From: Brachionus rotundiformis
Lineage: Eukaryota; Rotifera; Eurotatoria; Ploima; Brachionidae
DNA length: 64,000 nucleotides
Assembly: GCA_016802295.1 (NCBI GenBank)
Contig: JAESIW010000138.1
Location: forward strand, 2,084,897 to 2,148,896
Direction: 5' to 3'
In this document: positions 11,829-24,818 of the stretch, piece after piece
How the letters are laid out: each line of letters begins with the position of its first letter
Numbering within the stretch: position 1 is the first letter of the stretch
Translations under genes and position numbers: made by a program
Notes under the pieces: generated by a model
The model's input: the letters and a program-made list of their open reading frames with translations, nothing else
What the model was told of the DNA's origin: nothing
Databases searched by the model: none

Positions 11829-14800
11829 CTATTTAGGGGTCGACTGAACCATCTGCTTTCTTCTGGAAAGCTTTGAGCTATGGACAAAAATAATTAGTTA
11901 ACGAGTAAAAAGAATAGAGGGTTAATTACCGAATTTCGCCAGCAAGGAGGGGATTTAGTGCGTACAACCATTCAAATATTTCTTTGTCAGTCAAAGTCTG
12001 CATAAGAAAACCACGATGCCTACTGGTCACACTGAGGGTATTTTGATTTTGTAGCATTTCAATTTGCTCCTCGTTGTAGACAATTTGGGAAGAGGACAAA
12101 TTGATCAGACCACGCTCTAATGGATCCCTTTCGTTGCTGTAGACAAACACGTATGGTCGTCTAATGGCAACGAATTTTTTCGACCATCCGATTGACTTTT
12201 CTTCCAAGAAATTCAAATAGCCTTTTTTGGACACTATTGGATTGATGCGAACCTCCTCAATTTCAGCTATGTACTTGGATTTGATGCGGGATGGCGACAA
12301 TCGCCGACTCGGATGTTGACATACCGTGGAATTTGGGTGCTCGAATTCGGACTCTTCCACATGGGTCAAACTCATCAAGCTTTCCATAGAACGTGATTTA
12401 GATATGGTCGGCTCAAAGTTTAAGAAGCTTTACAAAAAAATTTAGTCATTAGAGGAATAGTAATAAGATGGTAGCATGCAGGGCTAGGTATGTCCTAGAA
12501 TCTTGGAACTTGAACACATTTATGGATAAAAACATGTGGCCAATTAGCCTAACAATACAAATAAAAATTATAAACAAAAGCATTCCTTTATTTTAATTTT
12601 TTTCTTTTTTAAATTTTAAATAATCCAAAAATTGCCGAAAAGAAGGCTATACCATCCGGCACTGGCTTGGAAATTCCTTTTTCCAAAATAATCTCTTAAA
12701 TAAATAAATGAATATGGTCAATTTGGGAAGCAAAAATATGATTGCTTTTTTTTGCTTTATTCAATGAAATTTTAAAAACCTTTACCAATTTTTTACCAAT
12801 ACAATTGATAATTTTTATTTGCTGTGCCAAAAGTTTAATAAAATTCAAGTTCTGTACAAGATTGGTTAGGCTTTACCAAATGTTAGCTATAAGATTAGTC
12901 TTGATTTCAAAGCTTACTCAAAGTTCAAGTCACGTTTAACTGTTTTACAACTACAATTGCTATTTACACATAAATGCTGATTGCGTAGAATTTTTTTTCT
13001 ACGAATGTTATTTTTATGTAGCAAATAAGTTATGTAATTTTTGTAGCTATTTACATTAAACAAATACACATAATGTATACAACATTTAGCATTAGAGACA
13101 AACTTACCGGCAGATGTCCATTGAACTTGAGCTTGTTTTAATTGAGCTGTAAGGGTTCAAACGACTTAGGTTTATGGGCGAAGGGTACTCGTTCCGATCA
13201 GGCGTAAACAAATTCTCAACATTTGACTCATTACGCTTCATCATGTAATCTGAACCATCATTACTTATCTAAATAAATAATTAAATTTTTCTAATTAATA
13301 ATTTTTTTCTCTATTTTATTAAAATAATTTAATTAAATATTTAATAAAATATGTTCCATACATTTATATTTGGAACATTGGATGAAGCTGAACCAGGCGT
13401 GTTAAGCTCATTTGTACTACTAGGAGACAATTTATCATCTTTGTTCGCATTATATCTACCTTTGTTGATCAATTTTATGCAATTGAGTAAAAGTTGTTTC
13501 TGGTTATCAGTGTAGGAACAAGTCTGGTACTCGTCAAAAATCATGGTTCTGCTCGAATTGCACTTTTCCACCTTAAGGCTCTCATTGTCCTCACTCTCCT
13601 CGGACTTCATTGAATCCAAAGTGTTTTTAAGCAAAAGAAAGTGCTTTGTTTTCTCGACTTGTTGTAGTCTGGTCAATTTTTCCAACTCCCACTGATGTTC
13701 AAAGATAAGCGAATCGCTCCTAGGGCGCCAACCTTGAAGCATTTCTTCGCCGCGCACATAGTTGCTAGCTGTTTCCAGAACACGACCAAGTCTTCGATGG
13801 GCACCTAATTGTGTGTCAATTGTAATCATATTTTTCACTCTATAATCTTAAAATTTTCTTAGTTTTAAAGCAATAGGAAGGCCTAATCAAGCTAGGGGTC
13901 ATTTCATTTCACATTCAAGAGGGTCACTCATTGCTTTAATACTAGAAAAAACATGGAAAGGCGTGCAAAACTTACCAGGACTGGTTGAGTCAGCCGCTTG
14001 CTTAACTGTCAGTCGATAAACACCGGACACTTTGTTTCCATCAGATGGTTTGTACATACCGCCAATGAGAAGACTCTTGAGCGAGCGCAAGTTGACTCGG
14101 GCGTCCCGAGCGTAAAAAACGAGGCTCAAGTCTTTGGTTATACAAGCTGGTTGTATAAAGTTGTCTATTTCTATGTAGCAGGTAATGGTCAAATAGATCC
14201 AATCTTTTGGCGGAGTTACTCGGTTGAGAAGATGCGAGTTGTGTAGTGAGCTGTCCCAGGCAACTTCGAACCTGAAGAAGGTTCGCTCGTCGTCTGGTTT
14301 CTGAATGTAATGGGCTGATACTACATTGAGTGAGAGAACATTTTGGTCATGGTAGTTCTGGTGACCGCGACTACCACGTACTCTACCTACACAAAATTAA
14401 AATTTATTGTTTATCTTTATAATTTGTCTATCAGTGTTAGAAGTTAGATCTTAGAATAAAATTTTATTTACTTGAACCATGTTCAATTTTGCCTTAAATT
14501 TAAATTTAAAAAAATTAATTTTTAATTTTTAAGATAGTCTAATTGGTTATCTGTCATAGATAAATTAAATAGTATCCGTAAAATAGCTTATAAAGAATAA
14601 AAACTAATTATTTGGTTTTTGACCATTCTTTGGGTTACCAAATGTAAAAAAATTTTAAGAATATTATTTTAATAATTCCTATTTTGATAATTAAGAAAAA
14701 TATAATATTTGATTACAAAAACTATTAATAAACTGTCTATAAATAAACGATAATAAAATATCTTAGAATAAAAATTTAATTTAAAAGAAAAATTTTATTT

Positions 14801-17800
14801 TTTTTTGGTATAATTTTTGTTCTTACCTATAAAGACTTCTTTGACATCTTTCCAAATCAAATCGGAGCCAGACTCGTGGCAAATGGTGATTGCTATTCGA
14901 CGCTGAACGCCCTGATGCAACAAAAACTTTCCACTACATGGCATATCTTCACTGTGGTCAACCGCTACAGGTATGTACTCACCACTGGCCTCCAATTCAC
15001 ATATTTCGTACCAAACCAGCAAGTCATGCTCGGATCTCACGTGTGATGTGCTCAAATTTTTCCAATTTTGAATGTTTTTCGATGGTATTGGCTTGGACAT
15101 TTGTGGTGAATTTATATATTTGAGAGGAGTTTTTTGTTTTTTATTTAGGCTAAATTAAAATTTTTATTTATTTTGATTATTATTCTGTTTCTTAATTAAA
15201 AAAATTTGATTTACTAGTCAAAACTGAGAGCTTGTCCGTGCAGTGGATGATGGTGGTAGTGTCCGAGTATTTCGAATAAAATAGGCTGGTGAGTTATGTA
15301 GTCAATGAACGACCTGGTCACAGTTACATTAAACTTAAATAATATAAAATAATTTAAATAATAATCTTCTTTTTTTTTTAATTATTTGGTAAAATTATTA
15401 ATAATATTTATTAAAAATACATTTTGAATATGAAAAAATCCAAGCGGAGGAGCCTTGCTGTTGTTCTCAATGGGCTCTGTTGAAAAAGCTTCATTGTTTC
15501 TGTGCAAAAAGTTAAATTGGCAAAATATGTCCGAATATTCGGAACTAATTCCGGCAATATCAACAATTATGATTCTAAATTTGAACTGAGAACCAATTTT
15601 GAGGTGAGCTTGCAATTTGGTATGGTCAATTTTTTCCAATCTTTTGTTCAGATCTTCCCTGGTCATGGGAATTGTGTCCTTGAGAGAGGAGCTGGTAGAA
15701 GAGCTTGATGATTCAGGACTGAAAGCTAGCTTTGAGTTAAGTTCGTTTTTCAGATTATCCAAAGTGGTAGATTGGCATTGGTAGAGTGAGGTGTTTGTGG
15801 AAGAAAGGTTTTTGTCATAATCGGCCAATTTATGCTCAAAATAGGTGTCATCGTCAAAGGCTAGCTTGGCCCAGCCAGACTGTCTCATGGGCGCGCATTT
15901 GACTTCATCAGAGGCGCTTTGGTCATCTTCAGTCAGTATAGCTTGCAGGGCTACACTCAGCCATCCTTTCACAATTCCCTTCTCATTGACAATAGCCACT
16001 TTGTGAATTAGAGGTATGTTGTACAAAAGGCTACTCAGGTACACAAATGATCTGCCAATCAGTCGGAACCATGGAAATCGGTCGTAGAAGGGATCGCCAC
16101 CGATCATGGTCTCCATGTTCTGCGGGTCTGGCGAGGTCGGCGACGTGTCCGCCGAGTTGTAGTACATGGTTCGCATTAGTTCCAGCCTGTGTCTTTATAA
16201 ACAAAAAAAATTAAAAGATGGCATTGTTTTAAATGGTAACATGGATACGAATAGTCAAGGCTACACGAATACAAAGCACAAATACAAAGAGATCATGAGA
16301 CTAGATAGAATACCTTTCTATTTGGGACGAATGTAAAATATTGCTCATGCCACATTGGTCTCTCTGCGGAATGGAGCAAGGATTAAACATTTTAGTATTT
16401 TGAATGTGACTAAGGCTATTAAGGCTTAGGCAACTACCACTTTTACTGCTATACGGTGATTCCCGCATACTGCTCATTAGTAAATAGTTATAAGCCTTTA
16501 CAGTGGATCTACTAACAGATGAAAGACTAAACTGGAGATTTTTAAAGAAAGCTGATGTTGGGTTATTAGGTAAAGTATTAATTGGTTCGCTTTGAAGTTC
16601 TGGTTCGCTGTTTTGACTATCCGTATCCATTGAATCAGTGGCATATATTATATGAGTTTGGTAATTATTTGACTGATAGTTTGACGGCACTGGCAAATCG
16701 ACATTGTACAATTTTCTCATAAGTTCCAATCGAAGCCTTTAAATTGGTTCAGGGTTTAAAATCATAAACACAAATTAAACAATTTGGTTTTTAATTAACA
16801 ACATTAATTGGGTGATGGACAAAAATGGAATTGGTTGAATTTTTTTTTATTTTATTACCTGAATTTTTCCATAGACCAGTAGTGGATGGCGCCATTTTTA
16901 AAGTCTTGCACTTCGATGGCTACAATGGTACGAAGTTTTTTGTGAGTGTCAATTGAGTTGTCGATCAGGTCGCTGGTCGTGTAAAAGTCGTTGTTGCGCA
17001 CTTGGTCTTGGTGAGATATGGTGCTCTTTAGATCTGATGGTAGTGGTGAATACAATGTATCAGACAAAAGCACAAACTGGAACTGCACCTAAAGCAATTA
17101 ATAAACAAAATGAAATTTTATCTTTTTTTTTAAATATAGATAATTTCTCATCTATAGTTAAATTTTTTGTTTATAATAAATATCAAAAAATAAATGGTCA
17201 AAAAGCTGGTAACTTAAAGTTTTGTCTACAATCAATTTTTTTATTTTTGTACAGATAATAAACAAAATTTTTAAAATAATAAAATCTTAACCTTAAATTT
17301 TATAATATAATTGTTAATTCGGATTACCTTTTTTTTTAGTTCAACACTAATTGCATTGGCTTCTTTGAGCAAAGCGGCTTTTCCCCAAAGTTCATCCTTA
17401 ATTAATAAAAAATATATTAAAAATTAATGATTAAATTTTGTTTTTTTATCTATTAACTATTAAGAAAAAAAATATTCAACCAAAAATTTTACACCCAACG
17501 AAACAACATTTAGAACAAAGATATTTGGTAAACAAGACGAGAGCCTAGTACCTTTATTTTCCAAGCAGGTTGCAACTGAATCGAGTAATCCTAAAGGAAA
17601 TTAATGTTAAAGACCAGCCAGGTGTATTTAGAAGTAAAAATGGACAAAAAGACTAAAAAATACCCTTATCGAAGTCATTTGATGGTGTCTCCATCTTTTA
17701 GCCACCCAAAGAGCAAGCTGGTAGTCTCTTTCGCCAAGAATTTGGTTAAACTCATCTTCCACTGATAAATTCGATTCATTGTCCAAACTTCCATTTAAAT

Positions 17801-20515
17801 TGCTCATTCCTCCGCCTGGCAACGATGCAATACAGCTATTTGACATCATCGACTTGGTCATTATATCCACTTTTTTCTCCAAATCACTTATCTTGGACGT
17901 ATACTCAATTATCTGCTCTTTGTACATCTTATTTGTCTCGACCTCTTTTTTGTATTGCTCGTCCAAGGCGAGCAATCTTTCCATTTCTAGCTTAATGTCA
18001 ATGCCTTGCTTTTCCTTGAGCTCCTGGATAGCACTCACCCAGTCAACAGAACTGCTGTCGGTCATTTGAGATGTAGGCGAGGATATTTTCTTCTCTTTCC
18101 TTGCCTGTTCCGGGTTATTGAATCTAAACACATGGGACTTGCCAAATATGACCCTGTCACCACTCTTCAGACCGATTATTTCATCAATTTTCTTTCCATT
18201 TACATAACAAAGTGCATCATTCAAAGGCTTCAGTTCGACCACCTCGTTATTCTTGTTTTCCAGCAGGCAGTGCTCACTTAGTATATGCGTTCCTATCAGA
18301 ACTATGTCCTGTGGCGTGACCGCATCTGGACGACCAAGTCTAAAGATAATTTTTTTAGATCATTAAATTCTAACTTTTATCAATAATAAATAATTTTAAT
18401 ATTATATAAGCAATTATCTTTTGATTTAATACCATTAACTTGAGTTTAGTAAATGGTTACATAGAAGATCTTAAGACTTTGTTTGAAAAGCTTAATTAAT
18501 TTAATTATTAAGATTAAAACATTCTCAATATTTATATATTTTTTGATCTTTTAATTTTCATTTTTTGATTTATAAAACTTGATAATCTAGTTTTAAAAAT
18601 TTTAATTTTCTTTTTTAAACTTCAACAAAAAATTTTAATTGTGGTAAAAAATGTGTTCATTATATAAAAAGCTTGACCAAAAATTTTCTTTTTAATTTAG
18701 AACAACTAAAATATATTTTATTTTATAATTTTTTAAAATCTATAAAAATGTCCAAAGCATATTTTCATATTATTAGATAAAATCCTATCTTTATTCTATT
18801 CACTATTTAGTAAATAAGGTTAGCCATTTAATTCTAAAATAAACTAATAATTAGATAATAAAGTGATTTAATTTTTATCTTTTTCAATGAGAACAATTTA
18901 AAAATAACAAAAAAAAAATTAACAAAATTAAAATTTACTTGGTAACGCCCTCTTTGATGTAGTAAAGTAAACACTCGGACATAAATGGGTCTTCATTCAG
19001 GTTGACCAAATGAGGTGTCTTTTTTGGTGAAAAAATTCCAAGTGCATTTCCGTCATTTTTGGTCATGATTCCAAGTTCCATGAGAGCGGCCTCTCGCTCA
19101 GCCATTATATGCTCAGTTCTCTTCAGCTTCATCTCATAGGTCTCGGTCAACTGTCCAATTATTTTCTGGTTCTCTTTCAATCTTTCCAAAGCGTCCTCGC
19201 TCTCTTCGGACACAGTCTCTTTTTTATTCTGAACAAAATTCAAATTCATGGTGCTTCCAGCAAGGTTGTAGCAAGATGAGGACTTGCTCAGGCCGTCATC
19301 TGGTACTTCCTCATATCCCTCGCGCTTAAGTATCTCTCTCAAGCGGAATATTTCCTCCTTTAGCTCACGAATAAGCTTTCCGTTCGAGTCCTCATTGACA
19401 ATAGCCTTGCACACAATTTGCTTGGCTCTGTCGGCGTACCTGAGCGTGCTCAGTGTTTCGTCGTAGTTTATGTCGGCCGGTGAAATGGCCGCCAACATGG
19501 CTGTCTTGGAATTTCCGCCCAAGTTCTCCTTTAGTAGCCAAGTTAGCACCGAGTCCCGGTAGGGAATGAACTCGGTCTTTTTTTTAATGTTTACATTGGT
19601 TCCTTTTTTGAGATTGTAGGAGGAAAGCGACGATGGTGTCATGCTTGTCTCGGCCAGAGCCGATATCACCTTGCCCAAAGTGGTCAATGACTTGTTTATG
19701 TTGGCGCCCTCTTTGAGCCTGGTGCCCTGTGCGCCTGTCGAGTTGGCGCGCTCACTGCCAGCCAAGTCGACCAGGCTTATTTTGCTGACCCTCTCGGTGT
19801 TCAGGTCTGTCTGAGCATCGTGTCTCTTCTGTGTGAATATGAGAGTGAAAACAGCATGGGAACGCGAGCTGGTTTCGTTCATATTGGTGGCTGCCACAGT
19901 CCTGGCTTTGTTGCCCTCATCGATCAGCCTGTCGATGTCCATGTACTCTTTGACTACCAGCTTGGACAAGTCCTCCACATACGGACCCATGATCGGGTGC
20001 TCCCGCACCCGCAGATTGTTGTTCTTGTTCTTTGGATTGAGCAGGTCGCGCACTCTCTCGCAGTAAATTTCCATATAAGAGACCTCCACAGTCGCCTGGA
20101 ACTCTTGGCTATTCTTCAGTGCATCTATGCGCTGGAACAGCTCCTCGCACATCTGTGGTATGATGCCCTTTTGCTCCGGCTCCAGTCTGCCCATCATGGT
20201 GTAGCTCTTGCCGGCGCCAGTTTGCCCATACGCAAAAATGCACACATTGTAGCCTTCAATGGCATGGTCCAGCATTTCAATGCCCAAGTCTTCGTACACT
20301 TGCCGCTGTGAGACAAACTCAGGATCGCGTTTGTCCGTGTGCGACCAGTACGAGTGGTCATAGTTGAAGCTTTTGACGGCCTCTTCGCCCGGTTGTGCCC
20401 TCGGATTGGTAATAAAAGTGGTCGGACCCTCCATCCGAATTATGCATCGAGTCTGGCGCTGAATTTCGCGCGGATTAAATGGCCGCACTCGCACAGCTAC
20501 CTTTACCGAGGACAT
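11829..20515 (-). CDS. KIF1A: Kinesin-3 UNC-104/KIF1A, axonal vesicle motor
   Basis: A many-exon gene covering the whole UNC-104/KIF1A protein. The first exon (20515-18935) holds the motor: [12 protein letters not shown]-loop GQTGAGKS, switch [12 protein letters not shown], switch [10 protein letters not shown], and a Lys-rich loop before [20 protein letters not shown]. It ends with the neck/coil and [19 protein letters not shown]. The FHA domain is at about 18340-18100 and a coiled coil at 18050-17850. Next come [16 protein letters not shown] (16880), [20 protein letters not shown] (16090) and the DUF3694 region ([40 protein letters not shown]). [20 protein letters not shown] lies at 13720, and the C-terminal PH domain at 12290-11930 ([20 protein letters not shown] ... 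[11 protein letters not shown]). The last exon gives [15 protein letters not shown] and stops at 11831-11829. The family carries synaptic-vesicle precursors to microtubule plus ends through its PH domain. I chose the ATG of MSSVKVAV; an in-frame ATG 15 codons earlier (20560) exists. Confidence 0.95.
16314..16736 (-). other. In-frame 423-nt cassette exon of the kinesin with a duplicated RLELMR start
   Basis: The exon has an AG acceptor before 16736 and a GT donor after 16314, and its length is exactly 141 codons. The upstream exon ends in phase 2 (KF + AG). Both this exon (AGG CTT CGA...: [18 protein letters not shown]) and the next exon at 16191 (AGA CAC...: [19 protein letters not shown]) accept that phase and open with the same motif. 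Family members have this motif once. The rest of the cassette is Ser/Asn-rich and disordered. It is therefore skippable without frame change. Confidence 0.7.
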
Positions 20516-21291
20516 TTTTTCTGTTTTTTTTTTTTGAAAAAACTCTTTACTTTTATTCAATTATCTTTTCTTAATTTGTTTATAATTTTTTTCTAGTCAA
20601 ATTATTCATTTCTTTTGTTACAATAAATTAAAAAAAAAATACAAAAAACAAGTATTACATATCTTCTAGAAAAATAAATTTTAAACTTGGAATAAATTAA
20701 CCAAAAATAAGCTCTCTATCTCTTACCAAGTACTCAAGTGATTAGAGATGTATTTTTTTCAGCTGCTACTTGGCAAATCTTAATTTAGCCATTCTTTTTA
20801 TACACAAATATTAATAAATATTAATAAATAATAATTTATTTTATTTAATTAATTAATTGGAAACAATGTTAAGGCAAGAATTTTAAATATTGATTAAGAG
20901 ACATTTAAATTTAAATGTACCAATCCTATTTTGCTTATCTATAGATATTTTATTTCTTTTTTTCTAGGTGAAAATTGCCTCTGTTTTGGTGACTTGATGA
21001 TTAGAGAATGATGACGGAAAAAAATCAATAAATCTTCATAAATATTGTTCAATTTTTATATATATTTTTTTGCTAATAAAATATTTTTTGCTGATTATTA
21101 TTGCACGAAAATTAAGTTTAATGCAAAACCAAGAGAATTATATATAGAGAATTAAAAATATATATAAAAAACCAAAAAGACCAAAATTATAATTAGAATT
21201 ATGATGATTATTTAAATATTTCAAAAATAGTTTGAAAAATTTATCATAATCAAAGGAAAAAATTCGCTTGTCATTTATTATAATTTTGTCT
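20516..21291. other. 5' region of the kinesin gene, non-coding
   Basis: AT-rich with poly-A/T tracts and a short TTAATAAATA tandem near 20810. It presumably holds the kinesin promoter and 5' UTR; no core motif can be chosen with confidence. Confidence 0.35.
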
Positions 21292-21349
21292 TTGAGGCTC
21301 GAGTATTGATTCCGCTCTTTGCTGCAAGAGAATTATGCAAGAGCCTCAA
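21292..21349 (+). ncRNA. Pre-miRNA-sized hairpin (candidate only)
   Basis: A perfect 9-bp outer stem, TTGAGGCTC (21292-21300) with GAGCCTCAA (21341-21349), encloses further pairing: ATTC with GAAT, TCTT with AAGA, and a closing GC pair of bases near the loop, separated by small bulges. The total of 58 nt and single terminal loop resemble a miRNA precursor. It is GC-richer than its surroundings. Strand is arbitrary because a hairpin folds on both strands. No expression evidence; it could also be a chance or transposon-derived palindrome. Confidence 0.3.
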
Positions 21350-22269
21350 TTGTTCTGGCAATTAGGGCCCATAAATTATTAATGAATTTCGATTTGCTCA
21401 AATTCTAGAGCATTTATTTGATTTTGGCAAATAGAGCTAATTTTATGTCCAATTTGCTTATTTACTCTAATTAACTGTAAACTTGTTCCACTTCTAAAAT
21501 CAATAACTTAAATAAAATGAGATAATTTTGGAGGAATTTGGATAAGAATGCTCTGCTGGGCCGAAATATCTAGGGAAATGAACTCAATTGAATTTGACGG
21601 TTCTTTTTCATTGTTAATTTATAAAATATTTAATTACAAAAAAAAAGTATTTTTTATACAAATATATATTTGTATTTGATTTAATTAATTAAATTGTTCT
21701 GAAAAAAAAATTAATTTAATCGATTTGTGTTTAATTAACAAGCGTAAATATTTGCTGCGTATTGGAAAAAATGACAGAGATTTTTTCATAAATTAAGAAA
21801 ATTTTTATTTATTTTTTTTTCTTTTTTAGATAATAGATTTTTAGATAATTTGCTTATTTATTATTAATTTAAATTAAGTTTATAAATTAGTAAGTGAGTG
21901 CAAATAGAGAGAATGTTAATAAAGACTTAAGAGTCCAAAAATAAGCTTTGATGAGCATGAAAAATTAAGATTAGATGGAATAATAAATTTGCTTCGATTT
22001 AATTCAAAAAAGAACAAATAATTGATTAATTTAGAAAAATGGTGCTGTTTGCTGCTGTCTATTATTTATAATAATATCTTATGTATTTTATACTTTTATT
22101 TAGAACATTTGAAAAAAATAAACTAAATGTATAATTTTTTTCCTGAAAGCAATATTAGAAAATGGTCAAATAGCAAATGAATTTATGCTGGACAAGGAGC
22201 AACCAATTAACCATATTTTAATAAAATATTATAAGCTTTTATTTATAAATTTTAAAAGATTTTAAACTC

Positions 22270-22500
22270 CATTTCTAGTTGGGCCTGGTCAGAGGGCACA
22301 TGAGGATACTGTTCTGTCAGGTCTCAACCAATTGTATGCAGAGAGCTAATTTCTTCAGCTCTTCACCAAATTTCTACCACATAACAATTTGACTCTAGGG
22401 ACTTAAAGTTCCTTTATTTCTAAGGCTACCATAGGTGACCTCCTACTATGGGGCACCCCCGCAAGCTTGCTTACCGTATCTTATTATTATTATTATTTGA
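22270..22500 (+). repeat. Probable non-LTR retrotransposon 3' tail
   Basis: A GC-richer segment (GGGCCTGGTCAGAGGGCACA ... GGGGCACCCCCGCAAGCTTG) ends in a TTATTATTATTATT microsatellite, the kind of short simple repeat that often closes LINE elements. It lies just upstream of a decayed LINE reverse-transcriptase tail in the same orientation. Confidence 0.4.
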
Positions 22501-22560
22501 TAAGAAATTTAAATATATTAATTTATTTTTCAATGGTTATGCTATTAGTGTATGATTTCC

Positions 22561-22790
22561 CGATTTTGAAAGAGATATAACTGAGCTTGAGAGTGTTCAA
22601 AGAAGAGCAACAAGTTGGTTACAGAAGTGTGTGACTTGGAAAAAGAATGTCTCACATGTGATTCAATAAAGAATTGTCTTCTGAGATATAATTTTTTACA
22701 AATATGAATGGAATAAAGTCCCGGAAGATGTAGTAAATGCAAAGAATCAAGTTTAATGGAAGGTCTACAAGCGAATCTTGATTGTAGCGA
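22561..22790 (+). pseudogene. Decayed LINE reverse-transcriptase C-terminus
   Basis: Broken plus-strand frames read ERDITELESVQRRATSWLQK and, after stops and a shift, YEWNKVPEDVVNAKN. The L-x-VQRRAT and WN-x-(L/V)PEDVV-A patterns are the usual C-terminal signature of CR1/Jockey/RTE-like LINE polymerases. At least two stops and one frame shift show that it is dead. The 5' part of the element is not recognisable upstream. Confidence 0.65.
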
Positions 22791-22799
22791 CTGCTAGAG

Positions 22800-23243
22800 C
22801 TCTTTAGATAATCTTTAAGCTGCAGTTTAAGCTAGTACTATTTTCTCAATTATCTTTTAAAACCTTATTGTCCATTTTAATGAAAATGTTTGTTTCCAAT
22901 CAACTTGGAAAATTTAGAGTGGCAACTATCTAATTTTTAAAAAATTATTTATTATCTTCTTTACTTTAATTTTGTCCGTAATTTAAAGCTCTTTGAATTA
23001 TTTTTTATGTTTTAAATATTTTATTTAAAAATAGAATAAATAAAAAATATTAAAAAAAAAAAAATAATTTTAATTTTTAAATTTTTTATTAACAAGTTTA
23101 ATTTACTTTTAAGTAACTAATCGAAAAAAATAAGCAGAAGAAGAAGAGAAAAAAAACGGAAAACAAATTATCGATTAAGAAATTTAATTTTAAAACTTTT
23201 TTTAAAATCGATTTAAAGATAAATGAAATTTCTTAAAACCAAT
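22800..23243. other. AT-rich stretch downstream of M6PR
   Basis: Non-coding, with long A/T runs; it holds the 3' flank of the M6PR gene. Nothing else seen. Confidence 0.35.
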
Positions 23244-24323
23244 TTACATATTTAATAAATTTTCATCATCAGATACATGGTCATTTATGTTTTCATAAGT
23301 GTGTATTTCGGTCCTTCGATTGCCACATCGGCATATCAAGTTACAAAGATCCTTTGGTGCAAAAACTTATTTAATTTTAATTTATTTAAATTAATTTTAA
23401 AGAATACAGCTGAGCTTTCGCCAATGGAGTTCCAAAATCCAAAGTTGGGAATTTGCTCCCAGCCAGTTGCTTGGTTAACAAATCTCATGTACATAGTGCC
23501 AACAATAAAGTACACAGCCAATAGTCCAACCAGACTAGAATTAATATTTTACCAATTTTTATCTAATTTTTAATAAAATAAATTACGCAATTAAAATAAT
23601 GGATAAAATTCCTAGTTTAGATTTTTTTTCTGATGGTAGAGCTGAAGTGGAATTGGAGCTTGATCCAGTGGTGGAAGTTGGGGCTGACGATTTCGTCGAG
23701 TCTGTGGTTGAAGTAACCTTGGTAGTGATGGTAGTGGTAGAAGTGGTGGATGGGTCCGATTTAGGACACATCTCTTTTGTGTAAAGGATAAAGACATAGG
23801 CGCACTGGTCCAAACGATTGTTGTTCTCCTCAATCATGGACAGTTCTGGATTAATCTTGTTCGGGTCACACATTAGATAAACAACTGCATTTCGCTCTGT
23901 CTTGTTACAAGCATTTTCATAATGGTCACCATTTTTGTAGTTTAATCTGATGAAGTTGTCTGCTCCCTCAAGATCAACGTCGTTCATTCGACCAATGACC
24001 CATCGCCTCTGTCCATTTGATTTCTTGTCAATCTGGATAAAAGCTTCGTCAGTGTACGTGGCGTTTTCGGCCTGGGAACATATGCTCAAAAAGTATTTGT
24101 GATCATCGTCTTCCCAAGTAAACTTTCTGTCCTTAAATTGGTTCAAGCGTTCGAGAAGCGCTTTTTCATGCTTGCTCGAATCGGAAAGCTCGCACTTGGT
24201 GGCGTGATGAACAGGTGCCGTGGTAGTGGTAGTTGTCGATGTGGTTGATGCGTTTTGTGGCACAGGGTCGCTTATTGCATGTTGGAAAAGTACCAAAATA
24301 GCCAAGAATGCCAGGTATTTCAT
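23244..24323 (-). CDS. M6PR: Cation-dependent mannose-6-phosphate receptor
   Basis: Three exons. The first (24323-~23587) has a signal peptide (MKYLAFLAILVLFQHAIS), a Thr-rich linker, and one MRH lectin domain with paired cysteines (GQRRWVIGRMNDVDLEG, NFIRLNYKNGDHYENAC, VVYLMCDP). A second Thr/Ser-rich stalk follows. The second exon gives the membrane span (LVGLLAVYFIVGTMYMRF) and the family motif ATGWEQIPNFGFWNSIGESS. The third exon, from the AG before GATCTTTG near 23353, gives DLCNLICRCGNRRTE... and ends SDDENLLNM. The terminal DxxLL is the acidic dileucine signal that binds GGA adaptors. The protein sorts mannose-6-phosphate-tagged lysosomal enzymes from the trans-Golgi to endosomes. The frame fits only if the third-exon acceptor is the CAAAG site. 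Confidence 0.88.
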
Positions 24324-24818
24324 TTTAGACTTAGGAAACTAATTTTAAATGAAAACAAGGAAAATGAGTGACTTTACTAATCAAATCAAGTTTTTGATGC
24401 GAAATTTTAAAATAATTAAAGAAATGCAAGTATTTATTAATTTTTGTATAAATTAGAAAATTTTATGAAAAATAAAAAAAGAATTAAAAATTGTTTCCAA
24501 ATTAGTAATAATTTTATACTGGCATCGTAATTTCCCTCCAAAAATTTATGAACATGATTATTAACATTTGAAAAGATTTTTAACTATGATCAAATTGTTT
24601 GTCTTGAGATATCAAAATATAATAATTTAAAAATTTTTTAATTAATTCTTGATTAAAATTTATTCTGCTTTTGAATGACAATGAACAGATAAAATTTTAA
24701 AAGAATAAAATACTAAAATGAATTCTGGATCAAATCCTAATAAATTTAAAGATGATATTTTTATCTATATTCTTGTTTTTAAACTGATAAAAATTAAATG
24801 AAAGATTGAAAAAATAAA
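24324..24818. other. M6PR upstream region, non-coding
   Basis: AT-rich, no reading frame. It should hold the M6PR promoter and borders the GC-rich repeat that begins at 24819. Confidence 0.35.

Noticed and set aside
19820..20311. 163-aa plus-strand frame opposite the kinesin motor
   Set aside because: Shadow of the conserved motor-domain codons on the other strand.
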